DNA of 28,067 nt from Mnemiopsis leidyi (lineage: Eukaryota > Ctenophora > Tentaculata > Lobata > Bolinopsidae), in the NCBI GenBank assembly GCA_000226015.1, contig JH154415.1, forward strand, positions 80,603 to 108,669, written 5' to 3'. Shown here piece after piece: positions 23,201 through 27,519 of this stretch. The notes beneath the pieces were generated by a model, which searched no databases, had not been told where the DNA came from, and was given only the letters and a program-made list of their open reading frames with translations. Position numbers and translations under genes: made by a program. Each line of letters begins with the position of its first letter. Position 1 is the first letter of the stretch.

Positions 23201-24815
23201 ACGGTTCCCGGTCAGGCAAGAGGTTTCTAAAATAGTGACTCGTTTGAGGAAGTTCCATTGTGAACGAAGTCGAGGCAGTAAGGCTAGCGAACTAACTAAT
23301 GTGTTCTCATTGACCGATGAGGGGTTAGATGACGTGGCTGAGTGTATTGCACGTGCTTACGCTAAGGAGAAGAAGCGTATCCCGCCCTCGGAACGCCGTC
23401 GGGGTCGTCCCTCGCGGCAAGTTCCGGTCAGTAAACCTCCTGGTCCTCAAATGCCGAAAATAAATGTGTGCAGAAGCAGCGGAGAAACGCCTCTCCACAA
23501 GTCGTCCCAGCAGGGCTGGCTGGAGAGTGTGCGGCAGTGTCTTCAAGCTGGGGAGGATATCAATGTTCGGGACAACGCGGGCTGGACCCCCCTACACGAG
23601 GCCACCGCCAAGAACAGGATTGATGTGGTGACGCTGTTACTAGAGCAGAACGCCGACGTCAACGTCGCCAGCAGTACGACTGGGGTGCGACCGATTCACG
23701 ATGCTGTACTTCACGATTATGTGGAGATAGCAGGTCTACTCCTGGCTGCTGGTGCGGATCCTAAACTCCCCACTTTTAGCGGAAAACTGCCGTCAGATTT
23801 TTGCCGGAGTACGGCCATGTCAGAATTGTTGGACAAATATATCGCAAAATTGTCGAGCCCCAGTGCTACTCCCCCCGGTTGGAGTCCTGAGTGTTTGATG
23901 GAACTCAGTGATTTACCACATATGCCTGTCTACAAACTAGCGCTTCAGGGCGATGAGTAAGTCTTTTCTATAATCTTCGAGGGGACCATTTTAAACTTTT
24001 TGCTTTGGTTGAAGGTTTATTGTTTTTATCGGCTTTGCAGCTGACAAATGAGACAGGAAAAATTGTCGATTTCTCTGTGTTACAAAAGCTTCATCAGAAC
24101 ACTCAAATTATTTGTACTTATGTAGTTGTTGAAAGTATTAAATAATTTTAACAACCACACAGAGAGATTGATCAACAATGAACAATTTTCTCTGCCTCAT
24201 TTGTCACCTGTAAAGCCGAGGGCATTATAAAACTTCAATCAATTTATTATGCGGCTAAAAAACATTCGACTAATCATTTAACTTATTTTCGCTTTGATTT
24301 ACTTAAATATGACTAGCCTCGATACTTGATGTATGTTTTTTACTTTATTTGTTATTATCAATGATAAATTTGTATCTTTCAGGGAAAAGAATTATTACCT
24401 ACTCACAGACCTTATAGCGAGGCTGAACATATCTCGCAGCACTTTTAGTCAAAACTATCCAGCTTTCAAAACTTACAGAATGAAATGGAAAGACTTCGCT
24501 AAACTTTTGGGCAAGGTAGGGCTAAAACGCCAACATTTGGTTCTCTATTACATTCTACAATCTTCGTGACATGATTATCGGCCAAATGTATATCATTTTT
24601 TCCTATATGACGATTTTGACATTCCGAAGCCAAACTTTTTTTAATTTCAATAATATTAATATATAACACTTCGGCGGTATTTTACGAAAATTCCTTTTCA
24701 GTCACCGTATTTCGTCCATCCTGAGCGTCTTCCAAGTCAAGTGTGTGAGTTTATCGAACTGAACGACGATGCAAACAGAATTCTCAACGTTCGATCTGAG
24801 ATATTTGAACCCTAA
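5223..24815 (+). CDS. BCOR-like: BCOR/BCORL1-family Polycomb corepressor (26 coding exons, whole-gene span)
   Basis: Seen: 26 exons chained with GT..AG borders and consistent phases. The spliced length is 6810 nt (about 2269 residues). The N-terminal third is acidic and repeat-rich; the middle is Q/P/S/T-rich and likely disordered. Near the C-terminus come an AT-hook-like RRRGRPSR (about residue 2000), three ankyrin-type repeats (about 2021-2153) with GETPLHKSS, GWTPLHEAT and RPIHDAV, and a PUFD-like domain (about 2165-2269). Known: BCOR and BCORL1 end in ankyrin repeats followed by PUFD, which binds the RAWUL domain of PCGF1 in PRC1.1, the complex that also holds KDM2B and RING1. PRC1.1 acts in the nucleus and ubiquitinates histone H2A. 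Inferred: this is the organism's BCOR homologue and a chromatin corepressor. Human BCOR is about 1750 residues, so this one is longer, mostly through disordered sequence. No clear BCL6-binding segment or classical PxDLS motif was seen. The family call is strong; the N-terminal exons and the exact exon set are less certain. Confidence 0.85.
5269..6262. other. Intron 1 of the coding region
   Basis: A 994-bp AT-rich stretch between GTGAGG and TTGCAG. Frames at 5373-5579 and on the minus strand show no recognisable protein pattern. Nothing else seen. Confidence 0.5.
6263..6315 (+). CDS. BCOR-like coding exon 2
   Basis: The acceptor is TTGTTGCAG and the donor GTAAGT at 6316. Phase 1 in, phase 0 out. 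It encodes the acidic stretch EPTPELTDIDEDDSLVIQ. DDSLVIQ resembles a SUMO-interacting motif next to acidic residues. The strong donor and matching phase support it as real despite its small size. Confidence 0.65.
6316..7110. other. Intron 2 of the coding region
   Basis: 795 bp, AT-rich. Alternative acceptors at 7041 and 7069 lie near its 3' end; only 7041 keeps phase. No repeat or ORF of note. Confidence 0.5.
7111..7410 (+). CDS. BCOR-like coding exon 3 (Glu-rich)
   Basis: The acceptor CGACCGCTCAG at 7110 is in phase 0 with exon 2, and the donor GTGAGT lies at 7411. It encodes 100 residues rich in Glu, Ser and Thr, starting DDVEEDLEAESVE and ending MEKLAAAD. The frame is open further upstream, so an alternative phase-0 acceptor at 7041 is possible. 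The acceptor at 7069 would be out of phase. No recognised domain; likely disordered. Confidence 0.65.
7411..8272. other. Intron 3 of the coding region
   Basis: 862 bp without a supported feature. The frame open into exon 4 from 8207 is read-through of the intron end. Confidence 0.5.
8273..8369 (+). CDS. BCOR-like coding exon 4
   Basis: The acceptor CTTTGTTACAG and donor GTTGGT (weak) give phase 0 in, phase 1 out. It encodes EQKIKLESEDIPVLDTIV and onward to ATVP. IKLES fits a psi-K-x-E sumoylation core. Acidic character continues from exon 3 into exon 5. Confidence 0.7.
8370..8973. other. Intron 4 of the coding region
   Basis: 604 bp; the frame of exon 5 is open back to 8892, but phase and the CCGCAG acceptor place the exon at 8974. 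Nothing else seen. Confidence 0.5.
8974..10449 (+). CDS. BCOR-like coding exon 5 (large acidic/P-S-T exon with coding minisatellites)
   Basis: The acceptor is ACCACCGCAG with phase 1 in; the proposed donor GTAGAA at 10450 gives phase 1 out. About 492 residues are encoded. Seen in order: an acidic region; four tandem 13-residue units EEPIKDVELVSEA (about residues 224-278); an acidic patch ILDISDPDEGDILIED that looks SIM-like; a six-residue RDITPV array (about 348-388); a long Pro/Ser/Thr stretch; a basic KKRK NLS-like motif (about 600); and WIKPEPMD (about 617), whose IKPE fits the sumoylation consensus. The frame stays open to a stop at 10488-10490. A second possible donor at about 10519 (GTTCGT) lies in another frame, so the 3' border is less sure than the rest. 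Confidence 0.8.
9148..9303 (+). repeat. In-frame coding minisatellite, 39 bp x 4
   Basis: Four tandem 39-bp copies encode EEPIKDVELV(L/S)EA. The last three are nearly identical at DNA level (shared ATTAAAGACGTGGAGTTAGT), which points to recent expansion or homogenisation. The multiple of three keeps the frame. Confidence 0.95.
9533..9640 (+). repeat. In-frame coding minisatellite, 18 bp x 6
   Basis: Six tandem 18-bp units encode (V)R(N/D)ITP. Units differ at synonymous sites (CCGGTTCGAGAT, CCGGTGCGCGAT, CCAGTGCGCGAT, CCTGTGCGGGAT) while the peptide stays fixed. This looks like selection on the peptide rather than only recent slippage. Confidence 0.95.
10450..11081. other. Intron 5 of the coding region
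   Basis: 632 bp with weak donor GTAGAA and a good acceptor. It is AT-rich. Its first about 70 bases remain open in another frame, so the exon could extend to about 10519 only with a frame change. Confidence 0.45.
11082..11227 (+). CDS. BCOR-like coding exon 6 (helical Q/L segment)
   Basis: The acceptor TTTGTTTCACCAG and donor GTATAA give phase 1 in, phase 0 out. It encodes GEDVQGQLQKILQSSS... followed by LLAQLPQELTSSLLSKVL and ends QQQLQNQ. Regular leucine spacing predicts a short amphipathic helix within an otherwise disordered protein. Family not recognised beyond BCOR context. Confidence 0.8.
11385..11552 (+). CDS. BCOR-like coding exon 7 (S/P/A-rich)
   Basis: The acceptor CTCTGTTCAG and donor GTATCC are both phase 0. 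It encodes 56 residues of low complexity from GSASTSPTVSSPVS to NFSPGYQ. Disordered linker. Confidence 0.8.
11723..11824 (+). CDS. BCOR-like coding exon 8
   Basis: The acceptor CAAAATTTTCAG and donor GTAGAG are both phase 0. The 34 residues contain MSPGKLAQKYPPLPQLPR, a proline-rich short motif. No family recognised. Confidence 0.8.
11946..12074 (+). CDS. BCOR-like coding exon 9 (Q/N-rich)
   Basis: The acceptor TTTCGTTTCAG and donor GTTACA are phase 0 to phase 0. It encodes 43 residues such as LQKTQQLLNESTYLQSQLQN, rich in Gln and Asn. Disordered or prion-like composition. Confidence 0.8.
12242..12586 (+). CDS. BCOR-like coding exon 10 (Q/N/H-rich)
   Basis: The acceptor TTTCTCATTGCAG and donor GTTTGT are both phase 0. 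It gives 115 residues rich in Gln, Asn, Val, His and Ser with no hydrophobic core, such as VQHLQNVNHVQPSH. Long ORFs in the other two frames are shadows of this biased composition. Confidence 0.8.
12662..12688 (+). CDS. BCOR-like candidate 27-nt microexon (exon 11)
   Basis: A TCCTATTTAG acceptor and a GTATTG donor enclose nine codons, MTFTPKTEK. The unit is phase 0 to phase 0, so it can be skipped without a frame change. Exons 10 and 12 also join in phase without it. It is supported only by splice-like borders and frame. Confidence 0.4.
12763..13045 (+). CDS. BCOR-like coding exon 12 (poly-Q)
   Basis: The acceptor AAACCTTCAG and donor GTGGAG give phase 0 in, phase 1 out. It starts GLQPMVIPLSDIQTLVGI, a more ordered-looking segment (DDHNKQTVILSDELNSLRRA), then turns into a glutamine tract with mixed CAG/CAA codons. 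Read-through past the donor meets a stop at 13078-13080, which fits intron sequence. Confidence 0.8.
13156..13317 (+). CDS. BCOR-like coding exon 13 with a SUMO-interacting-motif-like patch
   Basis: The acceptor TTTATATCTCAG and donor GTTTGT are phase 1 to phase 1. It encodes about 54 residues: a basic Q/P linker with NRRAGKDKQ, then VICIDSDDEADE. A beta-branched hydrophobic run followed by Asp/Ser is the classical SUMO-interacting motif layout, so non-covalent SUMO binding is inferred. Confidence 0.8.
13318..13888. other. Intron 13
   Basis: 571 bp. Contains a small perfect inverted repeat CTAAGGCT/AGCCTTAG (13655-13680) and a purine-rich tract after it. No gene. Confidence 0.45.
13889..14049 (+). 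CDS. BCOR-like coding exon 14
   Basis: The acceptor CCTTTCTACAG and the near-perfect donor GTGAGT give phase 1 in, phase 0 out. It encodes GKTSTAARCRVYVRDEEKIA... then IFDMMKRKCIKTDSDK and ends VSQNSLP. It looks more folded than its neighbours. A minisatellite starts immediately inside the following intron. Confidence 0.8.
14056..14338. repeat. Intronic minisatellite, 18-bp units in 36-bp higher-order pairs
   Basis: Units GGGGTTATTGTAGTTGTC and GGGGTTATATTCGTTGTC alternate at first, then become homogeneous. The array begins about six bases inside the intron after exon 14. It is followed by a 64-bp period duplication (AAGTCAGATGTGCGTGATGG at about 14231 and 14295). The N/D/P/Y-rich minus-strand frame across it is a product of the repeat. 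Confidence 0.9.
14339..15579. other. Intron sequence without supported features
   Basis: AT-rich, with no splice-bounded open exon. A purine-rich tract and a GTGTGCGCGCGCGTGTG simple repeat lie near 15440. Confidence 0.4.
15588..16057. mobile_element. hAT-like non-autonomous transposon (470 bp)
   Basis: The terminal inverted repeats are TAGGAACCGACCGG on the left and its exact complement CCGGTCGGTTCCTA on the right. Perfect 8-bp target duplications TCGGTAAC lie at 15580-15587 and 16058-16065. Both ends carry many ACCGG/CCGGA subterminal repeats. An 8-bp duplication with ends starting TAGG fits the hAT superfamily. It has no transposase, so it would depend on an enzyme encoded elsewhere. The identical duplications suggest a fairly young insertion. 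Confidence 0.85.
15785..15898. repeat. Six-copy 19-bp palindromic minisatellite inside the hAT-like element
   Basis: Six head-to-tail units of the form GTGGGACTGGTCCCAGTTA. Each carries a GGGAC-TG-GTCCC inverted repeat able to form a small hairpin. Units 2, 3, 5 and 6 have point changes. Confidence 0.9.
16066..16903. other. Intron sequence upstream of the frameshifted ORF
   Basis: Contains an ATTGG box at 16779-16783 and a minus-strand 76-codon frame (16173-16403) of protein-like composition but unknown identity. No acceptor with a good pyrimidine tract was found just before 16904. Confidence 0.3.
16904..17984 (+). CDS. Basic, repeat-containing ORF in the largest intron, broken by one frameshift (possible cassette or alternative first exon)
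   Basis: Seen: an open frame from 16904 to a TAG at 17732. It has diverged repeats around (I/V)(D/V)xHALE, then a very basic RKRGRRKRRKTDF NLS-like block and a Lys/Arg-rich helical tail with KKHREQRALAR. The next frame continues with the related KKLREQRALQR and runs to a donor (AAG|GTAAAT) at 17985, in phase 0 with exon 15. The span is 1081 nt, one nucleotide over a multiple of three. A run of six A at 17704-17709 sits where the frames part. The first in-frame ATG is at 17006, with A at -3 and G at +4. The upstream acceptor region is purine-rich and poor. It could be a cassette exon, an alternative first exon, or a decaying nested gene. No family recognised. Confidence 0.4.
18248..18408 (+). 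CDS. BCOR-like coding exon 15
   Basis: The acceptor CTCTCCACTTCAG and donor GTGAGT give phase 0 in, phase 2 out. It encodes DLQPIVNVSGNLQGYLVHGQ then TPFLLTPVSGSSHLFMVHQN, alternating beta-like segments with aromatic residues. This looks like a short ordered module. Family not recognised. Confidence 0.85.
18409..18758. other. Intron after exon 15
   Basis: 350 bp between GTGAGT and TTTCAG. Nothing further seen; flanking phases (2 and 2) agree. Confidence 0.5.
18759..19014 (+). CDS. BCOR-like coding exon 16 (P/S/T-rich)
   Basis: The acceptor CTAACTTTCAG completes a Pro codon (phase 2 in), and the donor GTTGGT is phase 0. It encodes TILNLKAMLEKDPPALPPLP, then T/S-rich sequence and VINYQPVFVNQQQGG. 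Start choice is not needed here because the frame continues from exon 15. Confidence 0.8.
19015..19456. other. Intron after exon 16
   Basis: 442 bp; AT-rich, no supported feature. A minus-strand frame at 19295-19621 overlaps exon 17 and is a shadow. Confidence 0.5.
19457..19601 (+). CDS. BCOR-like coding exon 17
   Basis: The acceptor GTCTCTTCCAG and donor GTATGT give phase 0 in, phase 1 out. It encodes DGGVQYVVVDKANNNLQVST and ends QPTMAM. The GVQYVVVDK segment is beta-like and resembles exon 15 in texture. Confidence 0.85.
19773..20371 (+). CDS. BCOR-like coding exon 18 (Q/P-rich with THLQP repeats)
   Basis: The acceptor AATCTGTTCAG and donor GTAAAA give phase 1 in, phase 0 out. It starts GGVSRDGFVFHNITFST, continues with ITPSINAASVFSNQVEARAA, and becomes Q/P-rich. 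A short array of LQPAQPTH-type units lies around 20098-20190. The remainder (NIQPQNLQAQRVYNVLNLQP) is Gln-rich. Confidence 0.85.
20501..20666 (+). CDS. BCOR-like coding exon 19 (glutamine-rich)
   Basis: The acceptor TTAATTTCTTATCAG and donor GTTAGT give phase 0 in, phase 1 out. About 55 residues are mostly Gln, His and Pro, encoded by mixed CAA and CAG. Mixed codons argue against simple trinucleotide slippage. Confidence 0.85.
20924..21055 (+). CDS. BCOR-like coding exon 20 (helical)
   Basis: The acceptor CATCCACTTCATAG and donor GTAAGT are phase 1 to phase 1. It encodes DREAKLKMVMNSLSQVLSLP then QQQKEVFKNNPILRQLLMKR. Two amphipathic helices are predicted by eye. It is the first of three helical segments (exons 20, 22, 23) placed before the ankyrin region. 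Confidence 0.85.
21167..21336 (+). CDS. BCOR-like coding exon 21 (PPxY motif, Pro/Gly-rich)
   Basis: The acceptor CAACCTCCCACAG is the one consistent with phase 1; the donor GTGCGT is phase 0. It encodes DQEQRKDPPPPYPEQTRPIP followed by a G/P/S-rich tail. PPPPY is a classical class I WW-domain ligand. Binding is inferred from the motif only. Confidence 0.75.
21337..21906. other. Intron after exon 21
   Basis: 570 bp, AT-rich, ending in a strong CTTTTTTCTCAG acceptor. Nothing else seen. Confidence 0.5.
21907..22009 (+). CDS. BCOR-like coding exon 22 (helical)
   Basis: The acceptor CTTTTTTCTCAG and donor GTAGAA give phase 0 in, phase 1 out. It encodes KSTGEHKMERDAHERWLQLS then QEQQSVILAAAKEK, a strongly helical sequence. 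Confidence 0.85.
22010..22381. other. Intron after exon 22
   Basis: 372 bp; the exon 23 frame is open back to 22270 but the TTTCTTTGTAG acceptor and phase fix the border at 22382. Confidence 0.5.
22382..22626 (+). CDS. BCOR-like coding exon 23 (helical plus acidic DLVIL motif)
   Basis: The acceptor TTTTTCTTTGTAG and donor GTCAGT (weak) give phase 1 in, phase 0 out. It has a helical SKLKKNELQLLLNAAYQHMH and DMRKALLMAAQERMDKL, a P/A/K linker, then EDDDLVILQE. DDDLVIL with flanking acids resembles a SUMO-interacting motif. Confidence 0.85.
22866..23956 (+). CDS. BCOR-like coding exon 24 (basic region, AT-hook-like motif, ankyrin repeats, start of PUFD)
   Basis: The acceptor CGTCCTTTAG and donor GTAAGT give phase 0 in, phase 2 out; 1091 nt is the second-longest exon. 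Seen in order: a basic Ser/Arg-rich region with no recognised fold; KEKKRIPPSERRRGRPSRQ, NLS- and AT-hook-like; ankyrin repeat 1 (GETPLHKSSQQGWLESVRQC), 2 (NAGWTPLHEATAKNRIDVVT) and 3 (GVRPIHDAVLHDYVEIAGLL); a capping segment through DKYIAKL; then SPECLMELSDLPHMPVYKL, which opens PUFD. The DNAGW, RPIHDAV and TFSGK motifs sit where BCOR has near-identical ones. The TAA after GATGAG is avoided by the splice. Confidence 0.93.
24008..24241. repeat. Long imperfect inverted repeat (foldback) in the intron between the two PUFD exons
   Basis: The left arm (about 24008-24080) includes TCGGCTTTGCAGCTGACAAA followed by TGAGACAGGAAAAATTGT. The right arm (about 24157-24241) is its complement with scattered mismatches, including CTCATTTGTCACCTGTAAAG. 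The loop is about 75 bases. The DNA is a foldback MITE or could be transcribed into a long hairpin RNA. No target duplication could be fixed. Confidence 0.8.
24383..24515 (+). CDS. BCOR-like coding exon 25 (PUFD core)
   Basis: The acceptor GTATCTTTCAG completes a Glu codon (phase 2 in); the donor GTAGGG is phase 0. It encodes YYLLTDLIARLNISRSTFSQ then NYPAFKTYRMKW. The pattern L-x-D-(L/V)-x-x-R-L-x-(I/L)-S, then F..(N/R)(Y/F)P.F, matches the PUFD core of BCOR and BCORL1. That core contacts PCGF1. Confidence 0.92.
24702..24815 (+). CDS. BCOR-like terminal coding exon 26 (end of PUFD, stop)
   Basis: The acceptor ATTCCTTTTCAG is phase 0. It encodes SPYFVHPERLPSQVCEFIEL, then NDDANRILNVRSEIFEP and TAA at 24813-24815. 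The ending V/C-x-(F/L)-(I/V) ... L..(L/V).SE(I/V) follows the last PUFD strand and helix of BCOR. No AATAAA occurs within the first 120 bases after the stop; the nearest candidate noticed is about 1 kb away. Confidence 0.9.
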   Translation, partial: SPYFVHPERLPSQVCEFIELNDDANRILNVRSEIFEP

Positions 24816-24934
24816 AGTTTCGATAACTTCTTTGCGCTTCTGATATTGAAGTCGGACAGAGCTTTGAATCGTCTCACATCACAATCTTTGTTTACGCTGT
24901 TAAATCGTCGTTTGTTTTTACGAGAACCTCTTAC

Positions 24935-25385
24935 ATTAAGAATGGAATATTCAAAAATACTAAAATGGTATTTTATTTGGAACCCCGCTTAAACAATCGC
25001 CACAGAATGAACGGTTACCTACATCGCTCCTGAATCCTGATAGAATATTCAGAAATACTGGAATGGTATTTTATTTGGAATCCTGATGGAATATTCAGAA
25101 ATACTGGAATGGTATTTTATTTGGAAACCCACTTAAACAATCACCACAGAATGAACGGTTACTTACATCGTTCCTGAATCCTGATGGAATATTCAGAAAT
25201 ACTGGAATGATATTTTATTTGGAACCCCACTTAAACTATCACCACAGAATGAACGGTTACCTACATCTCTCCTGAATCCTGATGGAATATTCAGAAATAC
25301 TGGAATGGTATTTTATTTGGAACCCCACTTAAACAATCATCAAAGAATGAACGGTTACTTACATCGTTCCTGAATCCTGATGTAT
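24935..25385. repeat. 98-bp tandem satellite, about 4.5 copies
   Basis: Full units begin at about 24935, 25079, 25177 and 25275 (98-bp steps), with a 46-bp partial copy at 25033-25078. The shared core reads GAATATTCAGAAATACTGGA and AGAATGAACGGTTAC. It lies about 120 bp after the BCOR-like stop codon, so it is probably in the 3'UTR or just beyond it. Confidence 0.92.
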
Positions 25386-25739
25386 TATCACTTCTTGGTT
25401 GTCGAAAGACTGTCTCTAACTGTAAATACAGCGCTAAAGACAAATTCTTCCATGAACCTTCACCTATGGTGAATCCCTAAATTTGGACGAGTTTCACTTT
25501 TATCATCTATTTCTGGATCAGCAAGATGTGATGATATTTTGATAAGACAGTATGCAGTAGTACTAGTAACCTGATTATTCATCATTGGCTAATAATGAAT
25601 CATGTAATGTTAATTCAGATTTTTAAGTTATTCTTACTTTATGAAATTTTTGTGTCATTTCTCAGTGAGATTGTTTATATTAAGTAGAATTGGGGCGTCC
25701 AGAGCAGTGGTCGTTCTTGTAACATTGCTAATTCTTTGC

Positions 25740-25817
25740 TTGACGAGATTATATCCGTCTACCGTTCTAACGAAACGTTCAGCTTTGAGCTGCCAGAGTC
25801 TGGTATAATCGCGACAA
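25740..25817 (-). mobile_element. Short TIR element, copy B (78 bp)
   Basis: Runs TTGACGAGATTATATCCGTC to GGTATAATCGCGACAA, opposite in orientation to copy A. A perfect 9-bp duplication ATTCTTTGC occurs at 25731-25739 and 25818-25826. Confidence 0.85.
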
Positions 25818-25919
25818 ATTCTTTGCTGAACAACATTTAATCGAAATAAAGTAATTGTGATTAATCGTAAGTTAAATAAGAAGTCAAATCTCTTATTTTA
25901 GGAAATAATAGATCAGTAA

Positions 25920-26065
25920 CCGACCTTCAAATTAACCAGTGATCGACCGGGTTCCCGGCCCCGGATACGACCGGGATTTGTGATTTTTCCCAGCCCCGGT
26001 GAATTAATTTTCGAAATCCCGGCCAGAGACCCCCAATCCCGGCTGTTTTTGTCAATTTTTGCCGG
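25920..26065. repeat. CCGG-rich transposon remnant
   Basis: Repeated CCGGG, GACCGGG and CCCCGG motifs plus GTAACCGACC resemble the subterminal sequence of the hAT-like element at 15588-16057. No matching ends or target duplication were found, so it is likely a decayed fragment. Confidence 0.35.
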
Positions 26066-26497
26066 GATAACTCGTATTTTTTGCCTCAATATAAAATCTA
26101 AACCGTGAACCGATAGATTATCAGAATTTAGACTTAAATTAAACACAAAATTTTCGGTAGAATAAGATCGAGTGAAAAATACAAGTACAAGGACTCCACA
26201 TCATTTCAGTTTGATATTCAGAAAATTTCAACTCTGAATTTAAAAGAATGTAAAATATTAATGTTGATCATTAAAGTTCAAGGTTGATTGAATAAAAAGT
26301 TAAACAATTAAGTTCAGCATTAAAAAGGCACTAGAGATTGAGTCAATGCAGATGATGATGATAGTCATCAGATGACTACTCGTTCCCGATGTCGGCTTCA
26401 GTGTCCAAAATATCTATGTCCGATGTTTCCTCTTTGTTGTGTTGAGTCTGACAAAACTGGGGGTGGTAGAATACTGCTATTTGGAGCAACAAAGTCC

Positions 26498-26689
26498 TTG
26501 TCGAGGTGTTACCCGACTCGCGCGCGGCTCGCAGCTTGCTTCTCTCCTTGTCGCGGTGATACCCGACTCACGCAGCTAAAGCTGAACGAGATCGTTTCGT
26601 TAGAACGTTAGACGGATATAATCTCGTCAATTCTCTCCTGGTGCATGGTGACGTTTTGTTAGGACGTTAGACAAATATCATCTCGTCAA
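26498..26689 (+). mobile_element. Older short TIR element split by insertion of copy C
   Basis: The left piece (26498-26547) begins TTGTCGAGGTGTTACCCGAC. The right piece (26631-26689) ends AAATATCATCTCGTCAA preceded by GTTAGGACGTTAGAC. Together they form a diverged member of the same family, interrupted by copy C. Its own flanks share only GTCC, so any target duplication has decayed. Confidence 0.65.
26548..26630 (+). mobile_element. Short TIR element, copy C (83 bp), nested
   Basis: Runs TTGTCGCGGTGATACCCGAC to GACGGATATAATCTCGTCAA. A perfect 8-bp duplication TTCTCTCC lies at 26540-26547 and 26631-26638, both inside the older copy. Confidence 0.85.
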
Positions 26690-26715
26690 GTCCTCCTGCC
26701 TCCACATGTTACTCT

Positions 26716-26798
26716 TTGACGAGATTATAAATATATTCGTCTAACGTTCTAACGAAACGTTCAGCTTTAGCTGCGTGTGTCGGGTATCACCGCGACAA
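26716..26798 (-). mobile_element. Short TIR element, copy D (83 bp)
   Basis: Begins TTGACGAGATTATAAATATA and ends CGGGTATCACCGCGACAA. It is close to the reverse complement of copy C. Perfect 8-bp duplication GTTACTCT at 26708-26715 and 26799-26806. Confidence 0.85.
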
Positions 26799-26807
26799 GT
26801 TACTCTT

Positions 26808-26846
26808 TGCCTGGGGACCTTAGAGAGAGCCGCGCAACGCCCGGTA
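26808..26846. mobile_element. Tiny TGCCTGGGG...CCCGGTA element, copy 1 (39 bp)
   Basis: Shares GCCGCGC and CGCCCGGTA with copy 2. The 10-bp sequence AGTTACTCTT lies directly on both sides (26798-26807 and 26847-26856). The first base of the left repeat is also the last base of MITE copy D, so the order of insertion is unclear. Confidence 0.6.
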
Positions 26847-27042
26847 AGTTACTCTTTTCCCCATTTAAGGAGTTTAGATTGAATTTAAGGAAAAGGATAA
26901 GGCAGTTTTCTGGTTTAAACATTAAAACAGTTGCCCTCATAACGCGTGATCCTTGCATAACCAAACTTGCCAGTTGCCCGGGCATGTAATAGAAAATGGC
27001 GGTAAACGGAGTAGCCTAAGCTCGTACAGGGATATTTGTGTT

Positions 27043-27109
27043 TTGTCGCGGTGATATCCGACTCACGTTTCGTTAGAAGTAGAACGGTAAATGAATATAA
27101 TCGCATCAA
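27043..27109 (+). mobile_element. Short TIR element, copy E (67 bp, degraded)
   Basis: Runs TTGTCGCGGTGATATCCGAC to ATAATCGCATCAA and lacks part of the centre. Its flanks ATTTGTGTT and ATTAGTGTT match at 8 of 9 positions, a slightly decayed target duplication. Confidence 0.75.
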
Positions 27110-27215
27110 ATTAGTGTTAAGCAACTAACCAGTTGTCACACGCTGTGACCCTTTCAAAAAAATTTTTAAATGCCCATGAGATAAGATCGAACATTGTACA
27201 GCATTGTCTCACTTG

Positions 27216-27262
27216 GCGACCCGCGCGCTTCGCGCGCGCCGGAGGCTGCCGCTTCGCGGCAG
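27216..27262. repeat. Two adjacent GC-rich hairpins with TTC loops
   Basis: CGCGCGC-TTC-GCGCGCG and GCTGCCGC-TTC-GCGGCAGC sit side by side in otherwise AT-rich DNA. They could be transposon ends, replication-slippage products or RNA stems. Confidence 0.75.
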
Positions 27263-27275
27263 CAGGGCTATGCAA

Positions 27276-27475
27276 CGTGTAGCGAGTACAGCAGCGCGCA
27301 CCCTCTCGTCATTTTATTCTCCTCTATAATTCGCTTGGAATGAGTTGTACAGCAGCGCGCACCCTCCCGTCATTTTATTCTCCGTCATTTTATTCTCCTC
27401 TATTCGCTTCGAATGAGGGTCGGACAAAGTCAGACAAGGAATGAGGGTCAGACAAAGTCAGATAAGGTCAGATCA
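27276..27475. repeat. Imperfect tandem duplication, about 62 bp
   Basis: The block TACAGCAGCGCGCACCCTC then CGTCATTTTATTCTCC occurs twice, with an extra GTCATTTTATTCTCC copy. It is followed by two GAATGAGGGTCGGACAAAGT-like units and further GTCAGA(C/T)AAGG repeats. No coding potential. Confidence 0.8.
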
Positions 27476-27519
27476 TAGGTGTTATTGAAAAGTTGTTAAA
27501 GAGGTATTTTTTCCCGTAT

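Noticed and set aside
24935..25385. CRISPR-like array
   Set aside because: The units are contiguous 98-bp tandem copies with no unique spacers, in a eukaryotic context.
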